This document shows, piece after piece, positions 1 to 12,455 of a stretch of DNA of 64,000 nt. Location of the stretch: NCBI GenBank assembly GCA_025765595.1, contig JAIVFH010000010.1, positions 248,001 through 312,000 on the forward strand, read 5' to 3'. The DNA comes from Obelidium mucronatum (taxonomy: Eukaryota; Chytridiomycota; Chytridiomycetes; Chytridiales; Chytriomycetaceae). Made by a program: the position numbers and the translations under genes. A model generated the notes under the pieces. That model saw nothing but the letters and a program-made list of their open reading frames with translations, was not told where the DNA came from and did no database searches. Each line of letters starts with the position of its first letter. Positions within the stretch are counted from its first letter, which is position 1.

Positions 1-336
1 CCAAAGATTGATCTTGCTATTCTGAAAAGCTGGCCTCAAATTGCCAGCAATGTTATTATGGATCTTGCAATGTTGAACAAAGTGGAACTGCTGTTGTGGG
101 ATTCTTGGGATTCTCTGGAGTTCCGGAATTCAATGGAGGGCGGACCACTCTCGGATGCAGATGCTTCTATTGTCGATGCTATTTGCGAAGCTACTGCTGA
201 TTTGAAAGATGGATCAACCGATTTTCAAACTGTTTTTCAACGAAAAGAGTTGAAAGTCACACCAGTTATTTTCAGTATGAATGTTCTCACCAATACTCCT
301 CGACACGTTGATATTAGTGATTTACTTGAAGATTAA
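1..336 (+). CDS. 3' end of an unidentified protein (partial)
   Basis: The frame is open from the first base and ends at TAA 334-336, so this is the last exon of a gene that begins outside the window. The 111 visible residues are mildly acidic, with no membrane segment or motif I recognise; the C-terminus is DISDLLED. Function unknown. The first in-frame Met lies at base 58, but the open upstream frame argues that it is internal. The roughly 300 bases that follow, up to the convergent Lunapark gene, are AT-rich and hold no convincing ORF. Confidence 0.55.
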   Translation, partial: PKIDLAILKSWPQIASNVIMDLAMLNKVELLLWDSWDSLEFRNSMEGGPLSDADASIVDAICEATADLKDGSTDFQTVFQRKELKVTPVIFSMNVLTNTPRHVDISDLLED

Positions 337-634
337 AATGCTTGTCCTTTTGATGATCAAGTTGAAAATTACGCACATTTGGTAGAAGAAAGTTCAAGAA
401 ACAATTGGGAGAGTCAATTGTTGTTAAATCGCTTCGATCAACTGTGATTGCCATTTTCTAACATATAATGGAATCCAAAATACTATCAATCCTAATTCAT
501 GGTTTATATAATTGTATACAAGGCCTTCACGGACAAAAGATCGCCAACTTGACTAATGAGATGCTTTTTTCGAAAGACATAAAGGATATCCGATAGTTGT
601 AGATATAGTGTCGTTCTTTTCAGATTTCTTCGAT

Positions 635-2398
635 TTATTTGCGCTTCCGCAACTGACGGCCGCTATTTGGTACATTCTCCTTCCCAGTTTTCTTGTCTTG
701 CTGCTGTTGCCCTTGAATCTCAAAAGGCTCGACAGAACTTTCGGAATCTCGTTCGAGCTCACCACCATCACCGCCATCACGGCCGCCAGCGTTGCCATCA
801 TCTGGAATGGATGGCGGCTCATGTTCAAGATCCTGCTTTCCCTCATCATTGTCGAAACTCGGATCCTGAACGCGTCCAAGCGCTTCAATGCCTTCCTGTT
901 GATATGTTGCATCCGCAGCAGACGCTGTCGGTGGCATCGGGCTTGCAGCCCTCGAATCATCCGCATCGTACCCTCCCCCGTCACCACCGTGTCCATATTC
1001 ACCACTACCAGGTCCACCACCACCTTGCTGCGATACTCCAGAATCCGAAACGTAACCCCCATTTAAATTATGGGCGTCACCACCACCAGAAAGCCCACGA
1101 TAACGAGGCGAAGGCGAAGAAGCAACCATATCTCCCAAATGGCTATCTGTACTCCCACTTCGACTCATGCTTGTGCTGTATTGGTATAGGTGTGGCGCGT
1201 TTAAATGATTGCAAGTGCGGCATTTGAATTCTGTAAAAATGACAAACGTTGGTCAAAAACCCCCGTCAGAAAAAAAAAGGACAAAAAAAAAACTCAACTT
1301 ATACTGTGGTACGATTCAGGTGGAACGAGACCATTGTGTTCGAAACAAGATTGACAAATCAACGCGTACTTGTTTTGTGGGCCTTCCGTGTCTCCCACGA
1401 CTGCATCCATTACTCTGTCGAACCAGGAAGATTGAGCAGACGGCGTTCCTTGAACTGGGAAACAACATTAAGAAAAAATAGGAGTTAATTACACCGTCAA
1501 ATGAATTCTGTGGTTAAAAAATTGTTTTCACCTTGAATAGATGGAATATTGTTGTTCCCAGGTCTACTAGATGAAGGCATTGCACTTGGAGTACTAAATG
1601 GAGTTTCTCCGGTTCCAGTCATTCCCTGCTGTTGTTGCCGTAGTTGTGATTGTTGTGGTGTCATTCCTGGAGTCGGCGTTTGCATTGGATTTTGTGGTGT
1701 TCCCGGAATCGCACCCCCTGGGGTTACTGCTGCTGCACCCCTTTGTTGTTTTGGAGTTCCAGTAGGCGGTCTCAATTGTTTGGGTGGTGTATCAAACTTG
1801 TCCAGCAGGTTCTTTGTCGTGTAGTATCCAGTCTTCTTTTTCAATTCTTCAACCTGATTTAATCAAGGGGTTTTTTTACTTTTAATGCGTTTCATTTATG
1901 GTGCAGTTCGCCTGATGCTTACCTTGAGTTTCTGGTTTGCTCGCAAGGTGTCCAACTTGCGTCCTTCATTACTTGGAATTAGGAGAGGAAAACACATGAC
2001 CAACATTGAAGTAATCGATTACCGTTTGTGCGAATCTTTGCCTTGTACCAGACATCGACAAGGACTCGCGAATAGTATATTCTGGAAGGAAAGCGGTTGT
2101 GGTGAATCGAAAAATGAGCAGCAACAAACAAACAGCCCACTCACCCCACAGGAACAAGAGTCAGAATCGCTACTTTCGCCAACCAAGCAGCAGCCGAATC
2201 CCCCACCGGCGACAAAACAGTAAAGTAGGCAGCCAGGTACGCAACATACAGTGCACCAGCGTATTTGAGAATAGCCGCTTGCCATTCGCTGCTTCTTGTA
2301 ACAAACGATACCATGTCTTCTTCCGTCTGTTTGATGTCATTTTCAATCTGTTGAAGGACTTCGGCGTAGTCTTCCTCATGTCGAAACCATCGCAGCAT
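635..2398 (-). CDS. LNP1: Lunapark, ER three-way-junction protein
   Basis: Lunapark stabilises three-way junctions of the tubular ER network. The proposed join, complement(635..1230,1305..1454,1532..1853,1923..1971,2145..2398), gives 456 codons in frame. Seen in order: an N-terminal helix (MLRWFRHEEDYAEVL) with a coiled coil; a hydrophobic pair around residues 45-80; the conserved VEELKKKTGYYTTKNLLDK block; a Pro/Gln-rich linker; then WFDRVMDAVVGD followed by a zinc-binding region (ALICQSCFEHNGL and FKCRTCNHLNAP), the C4 signature of the family. The acidic, Gly-rich tail ends in RKRK. The second hydrophobic segment looks short, so the exon 2 boundary (acceptor near 1972) is the least certain. 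Tandem on the minus strand with the SAP30-like gene. Confidence 0.9.
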
Positions 2399-2488
2399 TT
2401 TTCAATGAAAAATAAATAATAAGTTATTTATTTCTATTTCATTCTCTGTGTTCTTCTTCTTCGCGATCATCGACTGCCATCCGATTCG

Positions 2489-2982
2489 CTAGATTCGCTT
2501 TCCACAGAACGCCTGGGCGGTGGGGGGGAAAGTGTCGATATCAGCACGACCTCCTTAGTAGCAAAAAAACTGGTAATTCGTTTTTTTGTGCCTCCTCACC
2601 TTGTGTCCGCAGCGCATAAACAAAAGCAGAAACAGCGTCCTTCTCGTTTACAGTTTGTTCATTAAAGTGGCGTTGAATCGCTGCAACAAGTTCTTCACGC
2701 GGCATGATGGACTTTGATGATCGTAGTTTCTGGATTCGTCTGGTAAAGCGGAAAACAGTTGAAAGACTTTTTTTAACTCGAAGGCAAAAAAACTTGGGGG
2801 GGCTCGTGCTGGTTTCGCTGGTTTACCTGTATCTGCGAAGCGTGGCGTCGTCAACCTGGATGAAGGTGAACAGTTTAGCACGCTTACGCTTGTTATGTTT
2901 GGCAAAAGCGACAGATGAAGATTGAAGCAGAAGTCTTCATTGCTGGTGAAGCAATGTGGACACTCACTTGGCTGAAGTCCAT
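2489..2982 (-). CDS. SAP30-like Sin3-binding protein, small
   Basis: SAP30 bridges the Sin3 scaffold and the Rpd3-type histone deacetylase. The proposed join, complement(2489..2553,2600..2739,2827..2888,2968..2982), gives 93 residues in frame. The core reads VDDATLRRYRRIQKL, then REELVAAIQRHFNEQTVNE. This matches the Sin3-binding fold of SAP30, in which a basic LRRYRR helix is followed by a helix ending in HF and then V-N/D-E. The N-terminal zinc finger of animal SAP30 is absent, as in short fungal forms. The first exon is only MDFSQ, and the C-terminal exon depends on an acceptor at about 2554. Family assignment rests on motif recall; the length is well below that of animal SAP30. Confidence 0.55.
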
Positions 2983-3076
2983 CTTGTGTCACGGTTTTGA
3001 AAAAGAATTTTTGCAGAATTTTTGCATGATTTCGTCAATGTTTCGATTCCCATTCACCATCAAAATATAAATACTG

Positions 3077-4044
3077 CTATTTATGGAGCAATTCACGCAT
3101 TTCAAAAACGTGTCTCATCATCTGCATCGACTGCATGCGTAGAAACTCTGCGGCCCGTGGATCCATCGCGCTTTTGGACATCTTGGATGAAGACTCCGAA
3201 AGAATCATCTTCTCAGCAACAAGCTCCTGCATTTTGGCTACTTCATTTCTGAGAATCTCACACTCTTTTTTGGTTTCTTTTAATTGTGATTCCAACTCAG
3301 AGACTAGAGTTGAGCTGGTTTTTGGCTTTGAATTGGTAGAGTCCAATTTTAAATTTGACGTGGCTACTTTCAGAATCGATGATACTTTAACTGATTCTTT
3401 TGTGGCACTTTCTGCAGCTCGTGATGATGCCTTGCTTGAAGGGATTTCTGATAAGCAGGTTCAAAAAGAACGAACTTCGCCCCCATCTTCTACACAAAAA
3501 AAAGAGCTCACGCTTCTCATTCGATACATCAGAATCCGGCGTCCCCGCTTTCTTTATCGCTTCCTTGTCGACAACTTTCAGCTTCTTTTTCTCGCCGCCC
3601 AGCAGAAAGCCGACTGCTTCCAGAAACCAAGCTTTTGAGTCTGGCATAAGCTCCCCGCCACCCCCGTTTCCGAGCCACTTGATGAAGCCCAGTGCTTCCA
3701 GATCGTCGACAGCCAGTTTGAGAAACAGCTTGTTGAAGACGCGTTCGTGTTCAGCGCGTGTTGCCGCCGATGCGTTGTCTTTTATTTCAGCCTTCTGTAT
3801 TTCCTGCTGGTTAGACAGCTTACGTCAGCACGCGCACGCCGCACCGCACCAGCTCGTGGCGCCGCGCGCCAATCAACGCGGCGCCGCGGTCCGCGCCGCG
3901 CCGCGCCAGAAGCGTCGCCAGGATGCGCTGGCGGCCGCGCACGGCGCTCGGCGCGTCGCCGCCGGACGCCACGGCCGAAAACTGGTCGTCGGAAACGGCG
4001 GCAAAGTCGCGCTGCGAACGCAGGCGCGCGGCGACAGAAAACAT
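3077..4044 (-). CDS. Unknown protein with C-terminal coiled coil
   Basis: The join complement(3077..3447,3512..3803,3850..4044) gives 285 residues in frame. The first exon is CpG-rich (MFSVAARLRSQRDF...). The middle has a helical stretch ending in LEALGFIKWLGNGGGG and a possible globular segment (WFLEAVGFLLGG). A Ser/Lys-rich linker leads to a heptad-like coiled coil (LVSELESQLKETKKECEIL) and a Met-rich end. I do not recognise the family. A PUB/PUG-like fold was considered but the motifs do not match well. The start at 4044 is chosen because it is 29 bases from the divergent Lines start and the frame before it has no conserved character. Confidence 0.6.
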
Positions 4045-4073
4045 TTTGGTGCTTTTCAGAAACTGAGAAAGAC
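4045..4073. promoter_or_regulatory. Very short shared region between divergent genes
   Basis: Only 29 bases separate the ATG of the coiled-coil gene (minus, 4044) from the ATG of the Lines homologue (plus, 4074). Any promoter elements must overlap coding sequence, or transcription must start inside the opposite first exon. Both flanks (about 3830-4200) are strongly GC- and CpG-rich compared with the surrounding sequence. This is inferred from gene positions; no TATA or initiator motif is visible. Confidence 0.5.
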
Positions 4074-5837
4074 ATGCTGGAAACAGCGCGCAGAGGCGCA
4101 CGGGTTGTTGCCGTGTTTGGAGAGTGTCTGGCGGGGGAAGGCGCGGCGGGCGGGCTGGCGGACAAGCTGGCAGCGGTGCTTCCAAGACAGATGCTGCGCA
4201 GTTGTTCTCTCACTCACGAGCAGCAACACCAGCTGATTGTCGGCCTGGATGCAGCAACTGCGATTCTGAAATTGATTCGAAAGTATCTTCTGTCATGGGA
4301 AGAATCCACGCAAAAGGAACGCGACAGCGTGTGGGAGTCAGCCTTGGCTGTCTTGGAGTGTCTGCGTGATCCTGGATCAATCGATTCACCAGACAGTGCT
4401 AGTTCTTCATTGGATATACATGCATACTCGAAATTTATTGAATCGCTCATAGTCTGCGCACGGCATAATTTGACAGTGTCATTCACGACCTTCCCTATTC
4501 TATTGTTACTGGGAATCGTTAAAACTGGAGAACTATTCACCCGCACCATGGACACGTGTGATAACTCAGGCATATCGAGTGAAGGGCAAGAGTCTGATAG
4601 CGAATGCCGCCAGACGCAAGTTGAAGAAGGATTCAATCAGCTTTGCGTCAGTATATCCTCTCATATTCAACAGGTTTCTCCCTCGATTGAATTGATTCTC
4701 TTCAATTTGATGTTGATGTTTCGCAATAGATCAGTGAATTATTACTCGACCAAGTTACAAACACGCAAGGACGTCGAAAAATACTCGAACTTTATGAACG
4801 GCTTGCAGAAAGAGATCCAATGGTATATATTTTTTGTGTATTTGACCCCATGATATTCTTCTTGTGACTCTGATAAGACTTCAGCTGTTGCCGGAGATCT
4901 TGATGGCTCTAGATCCGTTCATTGTGAATTGTAGAGACAGCGGCAGCTTCCGCAAAATACTATTCGACGAAACTAAATATTGCGAATTCTGGATTGATGC
5001 TTCAAGAGCAGAAACATCAAGAGTGGATCGTCAAGGGTTTCGACATTTCCTTGGACTATTCCTGAAAGCAGTCGAGTACTTTATGGAGCAATCTTGTGTC
5101 AGCGCATTCGGGCAAACCCATGTGTCGCTTTTACAGCGATTTGATTCGCTCGTAGCGGGTATGTTTCATATGTATTTCAGGTTGTACTCACCTTTTTTTT
5201 TGCATCAGAAATCCCAGACGACCCCAAAGTTTTTGAAGGTTTATACTCTCTGGTATCCGAAAACGATCAATACCTTATATCTTTCATGCTGTCTCTCACG
5301 AAACTGGAACAGCGGCTAATAAAATCGGAAACGAGGATGCACTTTGACAGGTAACGGAAGATCACCCACTTTAAAGAGTCTCTTATCGTCAAATAATTAT
5401 TATTAAATCAGCTGAAATGACTAAATTTTTCGTGTTTCAGAAACATGCCATGGACAGCAGTGCTGCTTGGCGACTATTCCTCAAAAGTCCTTTTTTCAAA
5501 ATTCCTGGAATCTACAGGATACGATTCAATGATCCTTATTGATTTACTCATGAGTTCTGAAACCTGCTTTCTGGAGTTTTTGCTCCTGTTTGTAAAATGC
5601 TGGATGGAAAACAGAAGTGTTAAGGGGGCAACAGTGGCATATGGTGGCAATGCAGACACGAAGAAAAAGAAGAAAAAGAAGCGAAAACAAAATAGTTTGC
5701 AGTCTGATTCGACAGAAACGCGTGTATTGCAAGTTTTTGAAGAGTTGGTTTGTAAAGTCGATGAGATGGCGAGTCAGTTTCCGTACAACCCGAAACCATT
5801 AGTGAAACGAATCAATGCTCTTTTGAGTCAGATATAG
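4074..5837 (+). CDS. Lines homologue (LINS1-like)
   Basis: The join 4074..4673,4730..4822,4885..5158,5209..5350,5441..5837 gives 501 residues in frame with consistent GT-AG introns. The protein is helical throughout. The C-terminal region (GYDSMILIDLLMSSETCFL, then a basic Lys run, then FPYNPKPLVKRINALL) matches the Lines C-terminal domain: a block beginning L-I-D-x-L and S-S-E-T, followed by a second block ending F-P-Y-N-P-x-P-L. The N-terminal part fits the helical Lines N-terminal domain less distinctly. Lines was described in Drosophila patterning and its human homologue is linked to cognition. Its molecular role in fungi is not established. Confidence 0.75.
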
Positions 5838-6037
5838 CTTGATGGAAATGAAGTCTGGCGATCCTGATTTTGGAAGGAATGGCAGATATCTGTTGAACAG
5901 GAATCTAACCACCGATCTCGAATGATATCTGGACGTTTTTTTGACCGCGTATATTTATGTTTTAAATAAGCATCATGAAAGTTGATTTGTCTATATAATA
6001 AATATAGATTAAATTCATTCAATAAACTATTTGCATC

Positions 6038-9000
6038 ATGGACGACGACACCTTTGAACTACAGCAGCTCCAATCTCACAAGCCTCGCGAATACCAGCGC
6101 TTCATATTCAACATTGCGAAAGTAAGAGTGATGCGCTTACTGAAGGAATCCTCATGTTGACTTCTTCAAAACCAAAAAAAAAAGACGACAAACACAATCG
6201 TCGTCCTTCCAACAGGAACTGGGAAAACACTCATCTCGCTCTTACTCATCAAGCATATGGCCGACATTGACTTTGGAAATGCGTTGGTAGAGTTGTTTGC
6301 AACTCTTTTCACGGCTTGGTTCTCACACACACACACACGTTGTCCTTGCAGCGACGAGTATCAATCTTCCTGGCACCACAAGCAACGCTTGTTCTTCAGC
6401 AAACAAACTATTTAAAAGAGAATTGCGATTTTCCTGTAAAGAGTTATCACGGTGATCTGGGCTGCGATAACGTGAGAACGTCAAGGTTTCTCGCCCATTT
6501 CCACACTCTGCTAATTATTCCCAATTAGTGGTCAGAACGAACTTGGAAGAAAGAACTGGAAACGTTTGGATGTCTGGTAATGACTCCAGCAATATTGGAC
6601 ACAGTTCTCAGACGCGGATACTTGACAATGAAGAACGTGAGTCGCCATGAAAGACACTGCTACTGTTTGTCGATTTTAGCTGATTCTCGTATTCAACTTC
6701 AAAAAAAAAAAAGGATCAACTTGATTGTCTTCGATGAATGCCACAACGCACGGAAAAACTCCATTTATAACCAAATCGTTGCGCTCCACTATCTCAGTGC
6801 TCCAGACGCTGAGAAACCTTTAATATTTGGAATGACGGCATCCCCAATGTCTGGAAACGGCGACGATATCCGCCTTGCGATCAAGTATGTGACCCGTCTT
6901 TTTATCCAACCTTGGTGTATATCATTTTGTGAATCTCAACTTGATGAAAAAAAAACTAGACAACTGGAGACGAATTTATGCTCAAAAGCAATCACCCCAG
7001 AATCCCACAGCGATCTCAAACACTACGTCGTCAACCCCGAGAAAACAATCATCCCATTCCCCAACGTGATTGGTATACAAAGCCCCGTTCTCCTCCAACT
7101 CTCTCGCCTTGGCATCGACACTATAAAAAGCCTCCGAAGTCTGTGCTTCGATGCACAGACTCTGTGTGAAGATATCGCGCCTTGGGTAGCTGATGTGTTT
7201 CTACGAGAAGCCATGAAGGACCTGTTTCACTCGTACTGGGAAGGTGGGAGAGTTCGAAAGGGGAAGAAGGAGAAGGTTGATAAACGCATCGCGGTCAAGA
7301 TGGATGCGGTTAGCGGAATGGTGAAGGATGTGGGGGAGGTGGAACAAGAGAGTTTGTTGCTCTTGTCGCCCAATTCGCGAATGCGCGTCTTGTCGCTGGG
7401 GAAAGATGAGATCAGTGACGGCGATCGCGTTGTTTCGAAAAGCAGGGATTCTGGAGCCACGGATGGAGTTTTGTATGGCTCTGACATGGTATTGGAGACG
7501 CTGTTTACTGCCGATGAAAAGGAGCTGGAGGAAGAGAGAAAATTGAAGGGTTTTGTTAAAGCCGCGTGTGACTTTCTGGATACTCGCTGGTCGCGTGATT
7601 TCATCACCATTGATGACGACGACAAGCAGCAAAGCGGCAGTCTCGTTGATGAAATGCCCTGTGAAGAAATGAAACGGTTTTCATTTGTAGCTCATCGATC
7701 AATCCTTCCCGAATCTTTGTACGCGAAAATGTCTCCGAAATTCTTGACGCTCGTAAACATTTTGGAACAGTATGCTTCTGATGATGCAAAATTTTGCGGA
7801 ATTTGCTTCACAGAAAAGAGATGCAGCGCAAAGGTGCTTGGATACCTTCTACCACGTTGTCCATCTTTGTGTTCCTTTGTGAAAGTCGAGGGTTTGGTGG
7901 GACATGGATCAGATAGTCTTATTGCGTCTTCGTCTGCAATCAGTTTCTCTATGGATGTGGCACAGCAAAAGAAAGTTGTTCACAGATTTCGGGATGGGAA
8001 GCTAAATTTGCTTATTGCAACCAAGGTATAAGTTTGTGAGCTGTTGTAGAACTATAATTCACTGAATGGTACTGGTTTAAGGTTGCTGAAGAGGGTATTG
8101 ACATCCAACCATGCAACTTGGTTGTGCGCTTCGATATGGTCCAAACAGTCATCAGCAACATTCAATCCCGCGGACGAGCGCGTCACAAAAACAGCAAATA
8201 CATTGTAATGGTGAATGAAAACGATTTTGAAGCACAAAGCCGGATCTCCAAACTCGAGCAAAACGAATCCGAAATGAATTTCATGCTTCTCGGGAAGATG
8301 AAAGAAGAGTTGGAATCCCAAACCATTGGTGACCACGATGTTGATGACGTTTCGCATGCAATCGCAGTATCCGCCGAAATTGTGTATCAGACTCCTTTGG
8401 GCTCTAAAATGACGACTTTTAACTCGGTTCAAGCTGTTTATCATTATTGCATGTCACTTCCTCAAGATTTCTTTTCCCCTCTACGTCCCATTTTTAACAC
8501 GGGTCCCACTTTGGTTCCGAGCGGTTTTGCCACGGGTCATAAGCTTGCTTGGATTTCCTCTCTGCAGCTTCCTTTGAATGCTCCAGCCAGTTGCCGATTC
8601 ATATCAGGCCCTCCATGCCTCACGTGTGGGGATGCGAAACGGATGGTTTCATTGGAAGCAGTTAAAATGCTGCATAAAGCCGGTGTTTATAATGACAGGC
8701 TCAAGTTATCCATGTATGACGCTGGGCCTACAACTGATGAAGCTGATTACATTATGGCCGCTCAAGCTGCGTTTGGGATTCGAAAAGTCAGTGGGGAGGG
8801 GAGGATCGCATCGTACGAAACAATGATACCTGAAATTTGTCAAGTATCGTTTCCTTACTCTTACCCGATCGTTATCGACGAATGCGCAGTTGCCGATGCT
8901 GAAAGCGAAGACGAAGCGACACCAAAGAAATCAACGTATCGGAAGCGATCTGAAGTTCCAGTCGTAAATCAAGGCTATCTTGTTTTGTTTCGCGTTTTCG

Positions 9001-11594
9001 ACGGGGATAATAGGAGTTCTGGGAGAATGCTTGATATTGCGGCTCTGCTTCCATTTCTCATACCCGACGCTGCTATCAGCGGCAAACACGCTCTATTTAT
9101 TGATTCCCAGGAACAAGTCGTACAAATATTTGCCAGCCAGTGGCCCATCGAAATAGATGCTCGAAAGAGTGATCTGCTTCAAAAGTTCTCCAATTCGATT
9201 TTCTTCAACGCGCTACTTCGCACACCGCAGCCAGATCTGAATCATGAGAGCGACTATTTGATGCCTGTTGTGCCGCTGTTGTCTGGAGAAGAAGCTCTGG
9301 AGAATATACATGATCCCGCATCAATTAACCGTCTTATTGATTGGAAAACACTGGAGCGGTGCGCGGAAAGCCCATTTTCCGTTGAGCAACAGCGTGGGAA
9401 GACGAAAGGGGTAGTTCAAGACGAAACTATTTATGATTTTGTGCAATTGTATGAGGAGTATGGAAATGAGCTTGTGGTTGTGGATCGCAAATATTACAAT
9501 CGTAAGGAGTTATACTCTTAAACCGTTATTTGTCTTTGGGTAGATTTCTTAGTTGGGCGGTTTTTTTTAGGTCGCTACCAGGTCTTGGATGTGATTACAA
9601 CCAGAACTCCTTGGAATCAGAGAGAAAAGAAAACCGTCCTTGCAGAATTTTATAAACGAAGACTTCATGTGAAGGAGCGAATTCTGGAAAATCAGCCCGT
9701 TCTCGCTGGCTGCCACTTGCCGCATATGTATCAAACTGGAGCCGCTGAAGTCAGTAAAGATACAACCAACAAGGCAAACTTGATTCCACAGTTCTGCACT
9801 CCGTTTCCAATCAAAGCAAGCTTATTGACGCGTTCCGCTCTTCATCTCCCAATGCTTATTCAATACCTGTACCACCGCCTTTCAACCCTTGAAATTCAAA
9901 CCAAACTAGGGATGCTGCAGGTGGTACCACCAATCGATTTCCAAACCGCTTTCCTTTCTTCAGCGACTCAATTCCTGGGGCGAGACTATGAACGCCTCGA
10001 ATTCCTTGGAGACTCATACTTGAAAATGCATCTCACAATCCATCTTTTGTCAACAACCCACAACGCGATGAAGGCTGGCTCACCCGCTCTCGAACAGCGT
10101 TGGAACGGAATAGTAACCTCAAGAACGCGAGTTTGGGAAATGCGCTCCCCAGTGCGCTTTTGACAAACTCGATTTCGAGGAAAACTTGGTTTCCACCTCA
10201 AAGGTTCCCGCAACTGATTAAAATTTCTGATAAAGGAACGGCTGATATTGTAGGAAGCGATTATGGGTGCTTGTATTCAGGCGTCGGGGATTGAAGGCGG
10301 TGGGATCGCCCTCAATAGATTCTTTGGACCGACTTATAGTACCAAAGTGCAGGAATATCACTCGAAAATGCCTTATTCTCTTGGAACGGCGATGGCGGTT
10401 TTGGATTCGGCAGATGAAGACTGTTGTGCAGGGTGTTCATGTTTTGGTGACCAGACTGCACCAGAAGTTGGGTTACAAGTTCAAGAATCCGCTCCTCGCT
10501 GTCGAAGCCGTCACTCATACGTCGGCTATTGGGGTCTACGATAGTCTTACGGGCTGTTTTCAGAGGCTTGAATTTTTGGGTAGGAGTTCTTCTGAAAATA
10601 TCTCAATCGCAAGAACTCACACCCGTTTATTCAGGTGACGCGATCCTCGGTTTTGTGGTTGTGCATCAGCTTTTTAATTCGCCCGAGAACTTTAACCCTG
10701 GCCAATTATCGACTTTGAAAGATGAACTTGTTAGCAATCAATACCTCGCCCATGTTTCGTTCCACATCGGTCTTCCCGCTCTCATCAAGCAAACAACTGC
10801 CCAGCTGGCCCACGATATTTGCGATTTCGGGGTTCGCCTTGAGGAAGCCGCTCTTGACGCTGAAGACGGTGAATTTTACTGGAACTCTCTGCCGCATGCT
10901 CCCAAAACTGCCAGCGACGTCCTGGAAGCTTTAATTGGCGCTGTTTTCGTAGATTCGGGCTCGGATTATGAAGTCGCCAAGGCGTTGGTTGACCGCATCG
11001 TCATTCGCCCTTGGATGGAATATTTCAACGCGTCGGGCGGATCTATAGCGGGGGTATCAAATCCTACGCGGGAAATGGCGGCATATGCGGAAAAATGTGG
11101 CTGTGATGCCTTTTTCGTTCGGTAATGTCTTTCTTTCAAGTGAACTTGTGAGTCATAGTTCCACCAACAATACTCTCACCAGAATGTCTGAAAATGCCGA
11201 AACCGGGAAAACCACTTGCACAATAGAGAAGCATGCCGTTCTTCTCGCGTCTGCAGTCGCGCCCTCCAAAAAACTTGCCCGGAGAATGGCTGCTGTCGAT
11301 GCAATGCCCAGTCTCAAGGAAATGGTTCTTCACGGAGACAAAAATTGCAACTGCAAAGAGCTTTCTGACAAGGGGTTGAGCACGACTGTGTTGAATGTGT
11401 TCACGCCGAGTGATTTGGTTAAGGACCCAGAGCTTGTCAATGCAATTGAGATTGCTTCTGCAAAGATAGCGGTTTTGGATGATCGTGCTCGTGAAGCTGG
11501 GCGCGTGATTTTGCCTATGGTTGTGGACGAAGTGGAATTGTCTGATAGTGACGATGATGTGGCTGAGGATGATGGTGATGTTGTGATCCTTTAA
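6038..11594 (+). CDS. Dicer-like ribonuclease (frame broken around RNase IIIa)
   Basis: Dicer cuts double-stranded RNA into small RNAs for RNA interference. The gene begins MDDDTFELQQLQSHKPREYQ and has many short introns. Domains in order: DExD/H helicase with Walker A PTGTGKT (about 6210), DECH box (6735) and motif VI QSRGRARHKNS (8160); dimerisation domain (8390-8720); a divergent PAZ-like region ending near 9800; RNase IIIa (ERLEFLGDSYLK, 9990, and later EAIMGA); RNase IIIb (QRLEFLG|DAILGF split by an intron at about 10580, and DVLEALIGAVF); a small dsRBD-like tail after a final intron at about 11123-11183. The acidic residues of both RNase III sites are present. However, the RNase IIIa coding frame changes near 10045, 10253 and between about 10370 and 10440 without plausible introns. 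The gene is either damaged or contains sequence errors. About 1,450-1,500 residues. Confidence 0.9.
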
Positions 11595-11738
11595 GCAATT
11601 TTACGCGCTTTCGCCTCTTAACGCAATTTGCTTCGATTAAATATGAATATTATAACTTTGGCACATCGTTTTATTTCGATAAGGAATCTGAACGTCATTT
11701 GCGCATTATTGGAGGATACCAATATTTTATCTTGATTC

Positions 11739-12260
11739 TTAGAATACAGCTTCATTCGATGAAACCACTTGCGCCCCAGCCTCCTTGAATTGTCGGTTGT
11801 GCGTTTCAATAATTGCGGCAGCGTCCAAACCATGTGGATCCGACCATGTCGAATGTGCATCAGAAACCACCGTGACGGTAAAGCCGCGATCAAGAGCACT
11901 CAATGTGGTTGAATTGACGCATTGATCTGTCTGTGCACCAACAATGACCAAATTCGTAACGTTTAACTCTGCAAGTTTGTCCGCGAGAACCGTGCCTGCA
12001 AACGAATCGGATTCTGTCTTGTCGACAATTGCTTCGCTGCTTTTCACGTTGAATACATCAAGGACAGTCCAGCCCTTTTCGCCGCTTGTGAAAGGAGACT
12101 CTGAGTTGTGGCGAATAAAGACAACAGGAACACCTTGGCTTCTGGCACGACCAAGAACTCTCTGCGTCGCAACGATTAGCTCTTTAGCGTTGTGGATTGG
12201 CGGAAAACAAAGGCCGTCGAACATTGCCGTCTGGAGGTCGACGACAAGTAAAGCGGTCAT
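11739..12260 (-). CDS. Isochorismatase-family cysteine hydrolase
   Basis: A single-exon gene of 173 residues. It begins MTALLVVDLQTAMF, giving the first catalytic Asp of the family in VVDLQ. VIVGAQTDQCVNSTT carries the nucleophilic Cys in the characteristic A-x-x-T-D-x-C-V context, preceded by a cis-peptide-type GA. A central basic residue of the triad is plausible in VDKTES. Members hydrolyse amides or isochorismate (nicotinamidase, ureidoacrylate and similar enzymes); the substrate cannot be told from sequence. It lies convergent to Dicer, separated by 144 AT-rich bases. Absence of introns and bacterial-like brevity would fit lateral origin, but that is inference. Confidence 0.85.
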   Translation of the reverse strand: MTALLVVDLQTAMFDGLCFPPIHNAKELIVATQRVLGRARSQGVPVVFIRHNSESPFTSGEKGWTVLDVFNVKSSEAIVDKTESDSFAGTVLADKLAELNVTNLVIVGAQTDQCVNSTTLSALDRGFTVTVVSDAHSTWSDPHGLDAAAIIETHNRQFKEAGAQVVSSNEAVF

Positions 12261-12455
12261 TTGGGGCTTTTAATCGACAAGCAGTTTTCAGACGCACTCG
12301 AACCCCAACTCGATCCCATTCTTCGCCGTCCTGCCAGTAGCAGCCCAAAAACTGGTACTTCTTCGGATCCATCTTGTTCCAGTCTGCAATTGCCATTTGG
12401 GGTGTTGTGTTTTTCACAACTGCTATTTAAAAGGTTCTTGGAAGAAATACTCGAG

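Noticed and set aside
10390..10423. 34-base intron in Dicer
   Set aside because: It has GT...AG and restores frame, but is shorter than any well-supported intron in the window and includes part of the codons that read well. Kept only as one explanation in the Dicer finding.
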